Assembly (NCBI RefSeq): GCF_000175615.1
Contig: NZ_ACVO01000015.1
Coordinates: forward strand, 186,001-250,000
Length of the DNA stretch: 64,000 nt
Reading direction: 5' to 3'
Origin: Rothia mucilaginosa ATCC 25296
GTDB taxonomy: Bacteria; Actinomycetota; Actinomycetes; Actinomycetales; Micrococcaceae
Below are positions 43,854 to 53,657 of the stretch, piece after piece. The translations under genes were made by a program, and so were the position numbers. How positions within the stretch are numbered: position 1 is the stretch's first letter; every line of letters starts with the position of its first letter. A model generated the notes under the pieces. The model made no database searches. It worked only from the letters and a program-made list of their open reading frames with translations, and was not told the origin of the DNA.

Positions 43854-45233
43854 ATGATTTCCCCCGAATTCAATGGAACCCCTAGCACCGAAGAATACCG
43901 CGCCTACCTGGCGCTCCTGCTACGCGAAGTCTTCATCGGCACAGCAGAAACGGTTCCCCTCTACCACGCGGCAGGACGCATCCTCGCCCAAGACGTCACC
44001 GCACGCATGGACGTACCCAGCTTCGACAACTCCCAAATGGACGGCTACGCACTCACCGCCGAAGCTGCAGAACGCGAAGACCGCATCTTCACCGTCGGAC
44101 GTGAAATCCCCGCAGGCCGCCCCCTGCAGCGTTCCCGCTCCTCCGACGACCTGACCTACCCCATCATGACCGGCGCGCCCATGCCCAAGGGCTACGACGC
44201 CGTTATTCCCGTCGAACAGTCCGAACGCATCGAATACCCCGACCTGCCCGAATCCTTCGGCCGCCCCAGCGAAAAGGTCAAACTTGCCCCCGGCAAGCCC
44301 GGGCAGTTCGTGCGCCGCCGCGGTGAAGACGTCGTCACCGGTCAGGTCCTCGCACGCGCCGGTGAACGCGTCACCCCCGCTCTGCTCGGTGCGCTCGCAT
44401 CCCAGGGCTATGCCCGCTTGACCGTCGCGGCAGGTCCCCGCGTGCTCGTCTGCACCGGCGGCGACGAGATCCTCTCCGGTGTTGAAGAAGACGGAAGCGC
44501 CACCACTCAGGAACTCGCTCAGGGCCAGATTTTTGATGCCAACGGCCCCATGCTCACCGCCATGCTCCGCGAAGACGGAGCGGAGGTGCGACGCATCGCT
44601 ATCGGTGACGATCCTATCGAGCTACTGCACCGTCTCACGGCAGAATACGAGAGTTTCAAACCGGACATCATCATCACCTCGGGCGGTATCAGCCACGGTA
44701 AATACGAGGTGGTCCGCAACGCCATCGCCAAGGCACACGAAGCCGATATTCTGGTGCCCATCTCCTGGTTCGGCCACGTCAGCCAGCAGCCCGGCGGCCC
44801 CCAGGGCGTAAACGTTCTCGCTTTCAAGGGTCACCGCGTGCCCATGATTTCCTTCCCCGGCAACCCTGTGAGCACCCTCATCTCGTACGCGCTGATTCTG
44901 CGCCCCTACCTGCGAGCCGGCGGCCCCTACGGTGTGCCCCACGCGGTTGCCTCTGAACAGGCAACCCTGAACAACGCACCCCGAGGCGTGCTCGTCACCG
45001 ACACCCCGCTTACCGCACCGGCGACCAAGCGCCAGTTCCTGCGCGGCACCCTCGCCATGGTCGAGGTGGAACCCGGAACCTACCGGGTGGAGCTCTACCC
45101 AGACATCCTCTCAGGCTCGCACCTGCTGCACCGCGCCGCCCAGGCGGATGTGCTCATTGAGCTGGCGCCCGGAACCACCTACACCGGGGGAGAGGCGGTA
45201 CCCTACCACCGCATTCGCCTCACCGATAACTAA
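43854..45233 (+). CDS. moeA: Molybdopterin molybdotransferase MoeA, paralogue 2
   Basis: The more canonical of the two MoeA proteins (459 residues). Motifs: HAAGRILAQDVTARMDVPSFDNSQMDGYAL near residue 45, YPIMTGAPMPKGYDAVIPVEQ near 105, VRRRGEDVVTGQVL near 148, RVLVCTGGDEILS near 198, FDANGPMLTAML near 225, IIITSGGISHGKYEVV near 267 and MISFPGNPVSTLISYALILRPYL near 330. It should place molybdate into molybdopterin. It begins a plus-strand run moeA-moaC-moaB-moaE with short gaps. An in-frame extension back into modB's 3' end is not supported. Confidence 0.94.
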   Translation: MISPEFNGTPSTEEYRAYLALLLREVFIGTAETVPLYHAAGRILAQDVTARMDVPSFDNSQMDGYALTAEAAEREDRIFTVGREIPAGRPLQRSRSSDDLTYPIMTGAPMPKGYDAVIPVEQSERIEYPDLPESFGRPSEKVKLAPGKPGQFVRRRGEDVVTGQVLARAGERVTPALLGALASQGYARLTVAAGPRVLVCTGGDEILSGVEEDGSATTQELAQGQIFDANGPMLTAMLREDGAEVRRIAIGDDPIELLHRLTAEYESFKPDIIITSGGISHGKYEVVRNAIAKAHEADILVPISWFGHVSQQPGGPQGVNVLAFKGHRVPMISFPGNPVSTLISYALILRPYLRAGGPYGVPHAVASEQATLNNAPRGVLVTDTPLTAPATKRQFLRGTLAMVEVEPGTYRVELYPDILSGSHLLHRAAQADVLIELAPGTTYTGGEAVPYHRIRLTDN

Positions 45234-45340
45234 ACGAAACGCCCCGCATTGTTCCTTGTCCGATAGACAAGGAATAATTGAGACTCACACTAAGTAACGA
45301 TTCGCGGCAGAAGAATACCGCGCAGAAGCCAGGAGAAACG

Positions 45341-45841
45341 ATGACCTCTACCTCGCAGCCCAACCAGGAACTGACCCATGTGCGCGCCGACGGCTCGGCG
45401 CACATGGTGGATGTTACGGAGAAGTCTGTCACCACCCGCACCGCCCTGGCTGAGGCGACCGTGCGCACCCGCGAAGACGTTATCGCCATGATTTTTGATG
45501 CCGATCTGCCCAAGGGCGACGCTCTTCCTGTTGCACGCGTTGCCGGCATCATGGGAGCTAAGCGCACCCCGGAAATCATTCCCCTCTGCCACCCGCTGCC
45601 CCTGGGTAAGATCACGGTGGACTTTGAGCGCGGCACCGACTTCGTGCGTATTGAGGCGTCCGTGAAGACCCGCGGCGTCACCGGCGTAGAGATGGAGGCG
45701 CTCACCGCCGTCTCCTCGGCGGCATTGACCGTTTTCGACATGATCAAGGCAGTCGATAAGTACGCCGTCATTACCGATATCCGTGTTCTGGAGAAGAGCG
45801 GCGGCAAGTCCGGCGACTGGTCCGTCCGCGAGGACTCCTAA
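45341..45841 (+). CDS. moaC: Cyclic pyranopterin monophosphate synthase MoaC
   Basis: MoaC converts the MoaA product into cyclic pyranopterin monophosphate (precursor Z). The sequence has [19 protein letters not shown] near residue 20, [25 protein letters not shown] near 64-88, and [27 protein letters not shown] near 115-140 with conserved acidic and His residues. 166 residues, normal length. AGGAGAAACG precedes the ATG. Confidence 0.97.
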   Translation: MTSTSQPNQELTHVRADGSAHMVDVTEKSVTTRTALAEATVRTREDVIAMIFDADLPKGDALPVARVAGIMGAKRTPEIIPLCHPLPLGKITVDFERGTDFVRIEASVKTRGVTGVEMEALTAVSSAALTVFDMIKAVDKYAVITDIRVLEKSGGKSGDWSVREDS

Positions 45842-45906
45842 GTTACGGCGGCACACCGCCCCCACCGATCCCACCGTCACCTGATAGATACAGAAAAGGA
45901 AAGCCA

Positions 45907-46425
45907 ATGAGTAGCGAAGACTACACCATGCCCGAGAACCTCACCGGCCTGGTTATTGTCGCCTCCACCCGTGCAGCCCGCGGTGTGTACGAGGATAAGT
46001 CCGGCCCCATCGCCGTGGAGTGGCTGCGCTCGCGCGGCTTCGACACCCCGGATGCCGTGGTCATTGAAGACCGCGATATTGTCGAGTACTTCAACACCCT
46101 GGTGGCTGAAGGTAAGAAGAACGGTAACCTACCGACCTTCATCCTGACCAGCGGTGGTACCGGTCTGAACTCTGACGACCAGACCGTGGAGGCGGTTCGC
46201 CCACACCTGGACAAGGAAGTACCCGGCATCATGCACGCCTTCTGGATGAACGGTCTGAAGAACGTTCCCGCCGCGGTGCTTTCACGCGGCGTGGCGGGCG
46301 TCATTGACCGAACCTTCGTGATGACCCTGCCCGGTTCGCGTGGTGGTGTGAAGGACGGCGTGGCAACCCTCGACCCGCTTGTTGAGCACATTTGCCGTCA
46401 GATGGAGGACTACCATGACCACTAA
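45907..46425 (+). CDS. moaB: Molybdopterin adenylyltransferase (MoaB/Mog family)
   Basis: A 172-residue MogA/MoaB-fold protein, which adenylylates molybdopterin before molybdate insertion by MoeA. Seen: GLVIVASTRAARGVYEDKSGPIAVEWLRSRGF at the start, the TSGGTGLNSDDQTVEAV signature near residue 81, and the SRGVAGVIDRTFVMTLPGSRGGVKDG segment near 122. It overlaps the start of moaE by 11 bases. Mog and MoaB cannot be separated from sequence alone. Confidence 0.92.
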   Translation: MSSEDYTMPENLTGLVIVASTRAARGVYEDKSGPIAVEWLRSRGFDTPDAVVIEDRDIVEYFNTLVAEGKKNGNLPTFILTSGGTGLNSDDQTVEAVRPHLDKEVPGIMHAFWMNGLKNVPAAVLSRGVAGVIDRTFVMTLPGSRGGVKDGVATLDPLVEHICRQMEDYHDH

Positions 46426-46921
46426 GCCGCAGAACGAAGAATCCCTGGACCATTCGGGTGCGCACGGTGCTGAGCCGAGCGGCTCGACCGTGGTGTTCAC
46501 CGATATTACGGAAGCGCCCCTGGAGCCGCTGTACGCGGCGGCTAAGGCTGAGGTCATGACTGACGCTATGGGTGCCCTGGTAATTTTTGACGGCATTGTA
46601 CGCAACCATGATCACGGTAGTGCGGTTCGCGGGCTGTCCTATAGCGCGCATCCGCAGGTTCGTGAGTATATTGCGGAGGTTGCCGCCGAGGTTGCTGCCG
46701 AGCTGGACGGTGTGCGTCTGTGGGCTGTGCATCGTGTGGGTCCGATTGCTATTGGTGAGTCGGCTCTGACCGTGATGGCGGCGGCTGCTCACCGTGGCCG
46801 CGCGTTTGATGCCTGTGAGCTGGTGGCTGACCGGGTGAAGGCTCGTGTGCCGATTTGGAAGGAACAGGAACTGCTCGATGGAAGCATCGAGTGGGTTGGT
46901 GTGGACACTTCTCCCGCTTAG
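46415..46921 (+). CDS. moaE: Molybdopterin synthase catalytic subunit MoaE
   Basis: MoaE, with MoaD, adds two sulfurs to precursor Z to make molybdopterin. Conserved parts: GALVIFDGIVRNHDHGSAVRGLSYSAHP near residues 50-78, VHRVGPIAIGESALTVMAAAAHRGRAFDACE near 110-140, and the catalytic Lys in VKARVPIWKEQELLDGSIEWV near 148. An N-terminal ~25-residue polar tail is extra. The ATG inside the end of moaB was chosen; 168 residues. A terminator follows, so moeB is transcribed separately. Confidence 0.95.
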   Translation: MTTKPQNEESLDHSGAHGAEPSGSTVVFTDITEAPLEPLYAAAKAEVMTDAMGALVIFDGIVRNHDHGSAVRGLSYSAHPQVREYIAEVAAEVAAELDGVRLWAVHRVGPIAIGESALTVMAAAAHRGRAFDACELVADRVKARVPIWKEQELLDGSIEWVGVDTSPA

Positions 46922-46947
46922 CCTTCTGAATATTCTGATATCTCTAT

Positions 46948-46988
46948 ATAAGCCTGTCAGGGGGATTTCTCTCGGGCAGGCTTATTCT
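46948..46988 (+). terminator. Terminator after moaE
   Basis: Perfect 9-bp stem ATAAGCCTG/CAGGCTTAT with a GC-poor 20-base loop and TTCTCC tail. Confidence 0.75.
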
Positions 46989-47049
46989 CCTTGAAGCTTG
47001 GCTCTTTGAAAGCTCAAGTCACCTCTACTACTAGACGCGAGGAATCCCT

Positions 47050-48243
47050 ATGTCTTCTCAGCCTTCAACCGGCACGGGCGAGCTCTCTGCCGCTGAGCGT
47101 GCGTTCTACTCTCGTCAGCTGATTCTGCCCGAAATGGGTTACGAGGCTCAGTTGGCGCTCAAGCGCGCACGCGTGGTGGTGCTGGGTGCTGGCGGTTTGG
47201 GCGCTCCCGCGCTACTGTACCTGGCGGGTGCCGGGGTCGGTCAGATTGTGGTGGTTGATGATGACTTCGTGGATGCTTCGAATCTGCACCGCCAGGTGAT
47301 TCATACGCACGCCAGAGTGGGTAATTCTAAGGCTGAGTCTGCCGCAGAGTCTTTGCGCTCGCTGAATCCTTTTATTGAGGTTGTGCCGGTGCGTGAGCGT
47401 TTGACGGAGGCGAATGTTGATGAGCTTCTGTCTGGTGCTGACCTGGTGCTGGATGGTAGCGATAATTTCGAGTCGCGTTATGTGGTGTCGGCGGCGGCTG
47501 CGCGTGCTGGGATTGCGCATGTATGGGCTGCGATCCTTGGTTTTGATGCGCAGCTGAGTGTGTTTTGGGCTGGTCGCGGTCCGGTGTATGAGGATTTGTA
47601 CCCTCATGCTCCTGCTGCCGGTAGCGTGCCGTCGTGTAGTACTGCTGGCGTGGTGGGTGCTATGGCTGGCGTGGTGGGTGCTGCGATGGCCATGGAGGCG
47701 GTGAAGCTGCTGACCGGGGTGGGGGAGCCGCTCATGGGTGAGGTTGGCCTATATTCGGCATTAAGCGGAAGGTGGGAATATATACCTCTTGTAGCTAGCG
47801 TGCAAGCTGTACCTAAGAAAAGCGCTGTTTTGCCCCAAGAAACGAGTCATAAGCCCAAAAATCATGTAACAATTCGTAATATTTCTCAGGATTTTACAAG
47901 CTCTTCTGCTGACTCGAAGCCCCGCTCGATGAGCGCTCAGGACCTTAAAAAGATGTCATCGGGTGAAAATATTGCCCTTTTGGATGTCCGTGAGCAGGTG
48001 GAGTTCAATGCCTTTGCGATTGATGGTGCCAGTAATCTACCCCTCACTGAATTGCTTGAAGCGGCTCGAAATGACTCCCTCAAAGCCCTAATTGAGCGTA
48101 AAATCCCCGCAAATGCCCAGAAAATCGTTATTTACTGCACCGGATACACCCGAACGGTTGAAGCGGCTCGTGAAATAGCGCCTCTGGAGGAGCGTTCTGT
48201 GTACATGCTTGAGGGTGGAATTTCCGCCTGGCTTACGGTCTAA
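47050..48243 (+). CDS. moeB: MoeB/ThiF-type adenylyltransferase with rhodanese domain
   Basis: A 397-residue fusion. The N-terminal E1-like domain has YSRQLILPEMGYEAQLAL, the nucleotide loop VVVLGAGGLGAPALLYLAGAGVGQIVVVDDD near residue 40, NLHRQVIHTHARVGNSKAESA near 78 and LDGSDNFESRYVVSAAA near 133. It adenylylates the MoaD C-terminus. The C-terminal rhodanese domain carries the sulfur-transferring Cys in VIYCTGYTRTVEAA near residue 360. The 3' half, from about position 47750, is clearly more AT-rich and has different codon use from the first half, suggesting a recent domain gain or replacement. It also leads directly into the narG promoter. Confidence 0.9.
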   Translation: MSSQPSTGTGELSAAERAFYSRQLILPEMGYEAQLALKRARVVVLGAGGLGAPALLYLAGAGVGQIVVVDDDFVDASNLHRQVIHTHARVGNSKAESAAESLRSLNPFIEVVPVRERLTEANVDELLSGADLVLDGSDNFESRYVVSAAAARAGIAHVWAAILGFDAQLSVFWAGRGPVYEDLYPHAPAAGSVPSCSTAGVVGAMAGVVGAAMAMEAVKLLTGVGEPLMGEVGLYSALSGRWEYIPLVASVQAVPKKSAVLPQETSHKPKNHVTIRNISQDFTSSSADSKPRSMSAQDLKKMSSGENIALLDVREQVEFNAFAIDGASNLPLTELLEAARNDSLKALIERKIPANAQKIVIYCTGYTRTVEAAREIAPLEERSVYMLEGGISAWLTV

Positions 48244-48308
48244 AACACCCTTATTTCGCATGAATTAGGCAAGGTTTTTATCTCGTATTTTCTATGCCAA
48301 ATTTCCGA

Positions 48309-48321
48309 TATATTGGGCAGT
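48309..48321 (+). promoter_or_regulatory. Candidate -10 box of leaderless narG
   Basis: TATATT (48309-48314) is followed by seven bases and the narG ATG. The 78-base gap after moeB is AT-rich; no clear -35, FNR-like or other operator is recognised. Confidence 0.45.
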
Positions 48322-51300
48322 ATGGAACAAGCATCACAGATTAAGGGCCCGGATGGCCCCCTTACCGATCAGCTGATCAAGTTCGGTAAGTTCTTCTCCC
48401 GCTGGGATGAGACTGAAGACGGCCGCGCCGTCTTCCGTGAAGGCGGCCGCGAAGGTGACGCCTTCTACCGCGACCGTTGGAGCCACGATAAGGAAGTTCG
48501 CTCTACCCACGGCGTGAACTGCACCGGCTCCTGCTCCTGGAAGGTGTACGTCAAGGACGGCATTATCACCTGGGAAGCACAGGAAACCGATTACCCCTCG
48601 GTTGGTCCCGACCGCCCCGAGTACGAACCCCGCGGTTGCCCCCGCGGTGCAGCATTTTCGTGGTACACCTACTCTCCCACTCGCGTTAAGTACCCCTACG
48701 TTCGCGGTCTCCTGCTGGAGATGTACCGCGAAGCGAAGGCAATCCACAACGATCCCGTGGACGCCTTCCACTCCATCGTGTCCGACCCCGCCAAGCGTGC
48801 ACGCTACGTGAACGCACGTGGTAAGGGTGGTCTGGTGCGCTCGACCTGGGCTGAGGCTCTCGAGCTGATGGCTGCTGCTCACGTGCACACCATCAAGTAC
48901 TACGGTCCCGACCGTAACACCGGCTTCACCCCGATTCCGGCAATGTCCATGGCGTCCTTCAGCGCGGGTGTTCGCTACATCCAGCTGGCCGGTGGCGTCA
49001 TGACCAGCTTCTACGACTGGTACGCTGACCTTCCCGTGGCTTCCCCGCAGGTCTTCGGCGACCAGACCGACGTTCCCGAGTCTGGCGACTGGTGGGACGC
49101 TACGTACCTCATCATGTGGGGCGCAAACGTTCCGCTGACCCGTACCCCGGACGCTCACTGGGTCTCCGAGGTTCGCTACCGCGGTACCAAGGTTGTCACC
49201 GTGAGCCCCGACTACGCCGACAACACCAAGTTCGCTGACGAGTGGCTGCCCGCCCAGGCAGGTACCGACGCGGCACTGGCTATGGCGATGGGCCACGTCA
49301 TCCTCAAGGAGAACTATGTCGACCAGCGTGTCGAGTTCTTCGAGGACTTCTCCCTGACCTACACCGACCTTCCCTTCCTGGTCACCCTGGAAACCCGTGA
49401 AGACGGCGTTAAGGTCCCCTCCAAGTTCCTGACCGCTGCTAAGCTCGCTGGCGAGGCTGAGCAGCCGAACGCTGACTTCAAGCCCGTCCTGATGGACCGC
49501 GAGACCGGTGAGGTCTTCGTTCCCAACGGCACCATGGGTCACCGTTACGCTCAGGAAGACCAGGGCAAGTGGAACCTGGACCTGCAGGGCCGTAAGCCGA
49601 TCCTGTCGATTCGCGACCTGCCCCAGGGCCAGACTGCAGCTGCAGAGATCAAGATGCCGACCTTCGACAACCCGAAGGGTCACGGCGACGTCATTACCCG
49701 CGGTGTGCCCGTAGCTTACGTTGAAGGCCACGAAGTCACCACCGTCTTCGACATCATGCTGGCACAGTACGGTGTGGGCCGTGAGGGCCTGCCCGGTACC
49801 TGGGCTAAGGACTACGAGGACTGGGACGTTCAGAACACCCCGGCATGGCAGGAGCAGATTACTTCTGTCCCCGCCGAGGCTGTTATCCGCGTTGCCCGCG
49901 AGTTCGCTAAGAGCGCCCTGGATTCCGGTGGCCGCTCCATGATTATCTTCGGTGCAGGTATCTGCCAGTGGTACCACGCTGACACCACCTACCGCTCTAT
50001 TCTCGCTCTGCTGAACCTGACCGGTTGCCAGGGCCGTAACGGTGGCGGTTGGGCTCACTACGTGGGCCAGGAGAAGGCACGTCCGCTGACCGGTCTGACC
50101 AACATTGCGAACGCTCTGGACTGGAGCCGTCCGCCGCGTCACATGATCGGTACCGGCTTCTGGTACATGCACACTGACCAGTTCCGTCAGGATGCATACT
50201 CCACCGACTACCTGCAGTCCCCGCTGGCTAAGGGCGAGCTGCGCGACGTTCACACTGCTGACGTTGTGGCACGTTCTACCCGTATGGGCTGGATGCCGTT
50301 CTACCCGCAGTTCCCTGAGAACTCGCTGGACCTGGCAGACAAGGCAGAGCAGGCTGTGGCACGCGGCGAGGCTTCCTCGAACGCGGACTACATTGCACAG
50401 CGTCTGAACTCCGGTGACCTGGAGTTCTCCGTTGAGGACGTTGACAACCCCGTCAACTGGCCTCGTACCCTGACCCTGTGGCGTTCGAACCTGTTCGGTT
50501 CCTCCGCTAAGGGTGAGAGCTACTTCCTGAAGCACCTGGTCGGTAGCATGGACAACGTCCAGGGCTCCGACTCGGAGAAGCTGCCGAACGAAGTGAAGTG
50601 GGTTGAGGACGCACCTCAGGGCAAGCTGGATCTGCTGGTCACCTCGGACTTCCGTATGACCTCCACGACCCTGCTGTCTGACATCGTTCTGCCGACTGCT
50701 ACCTGGTACGAGAAGCACGATATCTCCTCGACCGATATGCACCCGTTCCTGCACGCGTTCTCCCCGGCAATTGACCCGCCGTGGGAGGCAAAGACCGACC
50801 ACGAGACCTTCAAGGCACTGGCGTTTGAGTTCAGCCGCCTGGCTAAGAAGCACCTCGGCGTCCGTAAGGACATCGTTTCGGTCCCGCTGTTGCACGACAC
50901 CCCCGGCCAGATTGCTCAGCCCGGCGGTCACGCACCCGACTGGAAGAACACCCCCGGTATGGTGGGCGTACCCGGCAAGAACATGCCGAACTTCGTCACC
51001 GTCGAGCGCGACTACGGCGCACTGTACGACATGTACACCACCGTTGGCCCGCTGTTCGATAAGCTCGGTGCAACCACCAAGTTCATCACTTACGACCTGA
51101 AGGACGAAGTCGCGAAGATGGCTAAGGAATTCGGTGTGATGGACTCCGGTAAGGGCGCAGGCCGTCCGGCACTGGATACCGACGTGAAGATTTCTGAAGC
51201 AATCCTCATGATTTCCGGTACCTCCAACGGTGAGGTCGCTGTCAAGGGCTTCAAGGAGCTTGAGAAGCAGACCGGTCTGCACCTGATGGACCTGGCAGAA

Positions 51301-52041
51301 GGTAACGAGGAACGTCGTATCACCTTCCCCATGACCCAGGCCGCACCGCAGCCCGTGATGACCTCCCCCGAGTGGTCCGGTTCGGAGACCGGTGGTCGCC
51401 GTTACGCTCCGTTCACCGTCAACATCGAGAAGAAGAAGCCGTTCCACACCCTGACCGGCCGTATGCACTTCTTCCTCGACCACGACTGGATGCACGAAAT
51501 GGGCGAGGCTCTGCCGATTTACCGTCCGCCGCTGGATATGACCGGCCTGTACAACGAGCCTGAGCTCGGTACTACCGATGGTGTTTCGGTTGCTGTTCGC
51601 TACCTGACCCCGCACAACAAGTGGGCAATTCACTCGCAGTACTTCGATAACCACTACATGCTGAGCATGTTCCGTGGCGGTCCGACTGCATGGATGAGCC
51701 CGCAGGACGCTGAGAAGATTGGCGTCAAGGATGGCGAGTGGATTGAGTGTGTGAACACCAATGGTGTCTTCGTCGGCCGTGCGGTTGTTTCGCACCGTAT
51801 GCCCGAGGGCGTTTGCTACGTCTACCACGCTCAGGAGCGTATGGTTAGCCCGAAGTCTGAAGTCACCGGTAAGCGCGGTGGTATTCACAACTCGGTGACC
51901 CGTATTCTTCTGAAGCCCACCCACATGATTGGTGGCTACGCTCACCAGGCGTTCGCCTTCAACTATCTTGGACCGACCGGTAACCAGCGAGACATCGTCT
52001 CGTACATCCGTCGCCGTAAGTCCCAGGAGGTAACTTTCTAA
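48322..52041 (+). CDS. narG: Respiratory nitrate reductase alpha subunit NarG
   Basis: NarG is the membrane-bound cytoplasmic-facing nitrate reductase catalytic subunit with bis-MGD and one [4Fe-4S]. The iron-sulfur ligands follow the NarG pattern His-x3-Cys-x3-Cys (STHGVNCTGSCSWKVY near residue 62) and later a Cys in YEPRGCPRGAAFSWY. The Mo region reads WDATYLIMWGANVPLTRTPDAHW near 255-278, and NLTGCQGRNGGGWAHYVGQEK lies near 575. 1239 residues, the usual size. The ATG has no ribosome site but a -10 box seven bases upstream. Its stop overlaps narH (TAATG). Confidence 0.98.
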   Translation: MEQASQIKGPDGPLTDQLIKFGKFFSRWDETEDGRAVFREGGREGDAFYRDRWSHDKEVRSTHGVNCTGSCSWKVYVKDGIITWEAQETDYPSVGPDRPEYEPRGCPRGAAFSWYTYSPTRVKYPYVRGLLLEMYREAKAIHNDPVDAFHSIVSDPAKRARYVNARGKGGLVRSTWAEALELMAAAHVHTIKYYGPDRNTGFTPIPAMSMASFSAGVRYIQLAGGVMTSFYDWYADLPVASPQVFGDQTDVPESGDWWDATYLIMWGANVPLTRTPDAHWVSEVRYRGTKVVTVSPDYADNTKFADEWLPAQAGTDAALAMAMGHVILKENYVDQRVEFFEDFSLTYTDLPFLVTLETREDGVKVPSKFLTAAKLAGEAEQPNADFKPVLMDRETGEVFVPNGTMGHRYAQEDQGKWNLDLQGRKPILSIRDLPQGQTAAAEIKMPTFDNPKGHGDVITRGVPVAYVEGHEVTTVFDIMLAQYGVGREGLPGTWAKDYEDWDVQNTPAWQEQITSVPAEAVIRVAREFAKSALDSGGRSMIIFGAGICQWYHADTTYRSILALLNLTGCQGRNGGGWAHYVGQEKARPLTGLTNIANALDWSRPPRHMIGTGFWYMHTDQFRQDAYSTDYLQSPLAKGELRDVHTADVVARSTRMGWMPFYPQFPENSLDLADKAEQAVARGEASSNADYIAQRLNSGDLEFSVEDVDNPVNWPRTLTLWRSNLFGSSAKGESYFLKHLVGSMDNVQGSDSEKLPNEVKWVEDAPQGKLDLLVTSDFRMTSTTLLSDIVLPTATWYEKHDISSTDMHPFLHAFSPAIDPPWEAKTDHETFKALAFEFSRLAKKHLGVRKDIVSVPLLHDTPGQIAQPGGHAPDWKNTPGMVGVPGKNMPNFVTVERDYGALYDMYTTVGPLFDKLGATTKFITYDLKDEVAKMAKEFGVMDSGKGAGRPALDTDVKISEAILMISGTSNGEVAVKGFKELEKQTGLHLMDLAEGNEERRITFPMTQAAPQPVMTSPEWSGSETGGRRYAPFTVNIEKKKPFHTLTGRMHFFLDHDWMHEMGEALPIYRPPLDMTGLYNEPELGTTDGVSVAVRYLTPHNKWAIHSQYFDNHYMLSMFRGGPTAWMSPQDAEKIGVKDGEWIECVNTNGVFVGRAVVSHRMPEGVCYVYHAQERMVSPKSEVTGKRGGIHNSVTRILLKPTHMIGGYAHQAFAFNYLGPTGNQRDIVSYIRRRKSQEVTF

Positions 52042-53654
52042 TGCGCGTTATGGCACAAGTTGCTATGGTGATGGCGCTCGATAAGTGCATCGGCTGCCAC
52101 ACCTGCTCCGTGACCTGTAAGCAGGCATGGACGAACCGAGCCGGTACCGAGTACGTCTGGTTCAACAACGTTGAGACTCGTCCCGGCCAGGGTTACCCCC
52201 GCCGTTACGAGGATCAGGAGAAGTGGAAGGGCGGCTGGGTGCTGAACAAGCGCGGTCGTCTGGAGCTCAAGAGCGGTAACCGCTTCCAGAAGCTCTTCAC
52301 GATCTTCGCTTCCCCGATTCAGCCCGAGCTGAACGACTACTACGAGCCCTGGACCTACGATTACCAGAACCTGACCAGTGCTCCTCTGGGTGATGACTTC
52401 CCGGCTGCTAAGCCGGTCTCCCTCATCACCGGTGAGGACACCAAGGTCGAGTGGGGTATGAACTGGGACGACAACCTGGCTGGTGCGACCGAGTACGGTC
52501 ACCTGGACCCGCTGGTTGAGAAGGTTCGCAAGAAGGCTGAGGACAAGATTAAGTTCGAGTTCGAGCAGACCTTCATGTTCTACCTGCCTCGTATTTGTGA
52601 GCACTGCTTGAACCCCTCCTGCATGGCTTCTTGCCCCTCCGGCGCTATCTACAAGCGCGCTGAGGACGGTATCGTTCTGGTTGACCAGGACCGTTGCCGC
52701 GGTTGGCGTCAGTGCATCACCGGCTGCCCCTACAAGAAGGTGTACTTCAACCACAAGACGGGTAAGGCTGAGAAGTGTACCTTCTGCTACCCCCGTATTG
52801 AGGCTGGTATTCCGACCGTGTGTGCTGAGACCTGTGTTGGTCGTATGCGCTACATCGGTATCTTCCTCTACGATGCAGACCGCGTGACTGAGGCTGCTTC
52901 GGTTGAGGACGAGAAGGACCTCTACGAGGCTCAGCTGTCGCTGATGCTTGATCCTTCGGATCCGGCTGTGATTGAGCAGGCTCGTAAGAACGACATCCCC
53001 GATGCGTGGATTACTGCAGCTCAGAAGTCGCCCGTGTACAAGCTGGCGAAGGAGTGGAAGGTGGCTCTGCCCCTGCACCCCGAGTACCGCACCATGCCGA
53101 TGGTTTGGTACGTGCCGCCGCTGTCTCCGATTGTTGACCTGCTCAAGGAGCAGGGCCACGATGCAGAGAACAGCAACAACCTGTTCGGCGCTATTGAGTC
53201 TCTCCGTATTCCGGTTGAGTACCTGGCTGAGCTGTTCACCGCTGGTGACACTGAGGTTGTTACTAACGTTCTGCGCCGCCTGGCTGCGATGCGTTCGTAC
53301 ATGCGTGACATCAACCTCGGTGGCGAAGGCAACGAGGAGATTGCTCAGGCAGTTGGCATGACTGGTCAGCAGGTGTACGAGATGTACCGCCTGATGGCTA
53401 TCGCTAAGTACAACGAGCGTTACGTCATTCCGAAGGCTCACATGGAAGACGCCCACAACCTTGAGGAAATGGGCTGCTCCCTGAGCGTGGATGGCGGACC
53501 CGGCATGTACGGCGATGCGTTCAACGACATGGAGGGTCGCCCGACCCCCGTGTCCACCGGTGTCTACGAGGCTAACAACAAGGTCAGCTTGTTCAGCTGG
53601 GACGGTTCTTCCCGTCCTGACGGCCTCTTCCCGAATACCACCGGAAAGAAGTAA
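52041..53654 (+). CDS. narH: Nitrate reductase beta subunit NarH
   Basis: NarH carries three [4Fe-4S] and one [3Fe-4S] cluster and passes electrons from NarI to NarG. All four Cys groups are visible: CIGCHTCSVTCKQAW near residues 16-30, CEHCLNPSCMASCPSGAIY near 186, CRGWRQCITGCPYKKVY near 219 (Trp in place of one Cys marks the [3Fe-4S] site), and CTFCYPRIEAGIPTVCAETCVG near 246. 537 residues. Translationally coupled to narG by a one-base overlap; narJ follows after three bases. Confidence 0.98.
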   Translation: MRVMAQVAMVMALDKCIGCHTCSVTCKQAWTNRAGTEYVWFNNVETRPGQGYPRRYEDQEKWKGGWVLNKRGRLELKSGNRFQKLFTIFASPIQPELNDYYEPWTYDYQNLTSAPLGDDFPAAKPVSLITGEDTKVEWGMNWDDNLAGATEYGHLDPLVEKVRKKAEDKIKFEFEQTFMFYLPRICEHCLNPSCMASCPSGAIYKRAEDGIVLVDQDRCRGWRQCITGCPYKKVYFNHKTGKAEKCTFCYPRIEAGIPTVCAETCVGRMRYIGIFLYDADRVTEAASVEDEKDLYEAQLSLMLDPSDPAVIEQARKNDIPDAWITAAQKSPVYKLAKEWKVALPLHPEYRTMPMVWYVPPLSPIVDLLKEQGHDAENSNNLFGAIESLRIPVEYLAELFTAGDTEVVTNVLRRLAAMRSYMRDINLGGEGNEEIAQAVGMTGQQVYEMYRLMAIAKYNERYVIPKAHMEDAHNLEEMGCSLSVDGGPGMYGDAFNDMEGRPTPVSTGVYEANNKVSLFSWDGSSRPDGLFPNTTGKK

Positions 53655-53657
53655 TAA

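Noticed and set aside
48334..51945. 1203-codon open frame antisense to narG
   Set aside because: Arises from the scarcity of stop triplets opposite GC-rich coding DNA; narG is unmistakable on the other strand.
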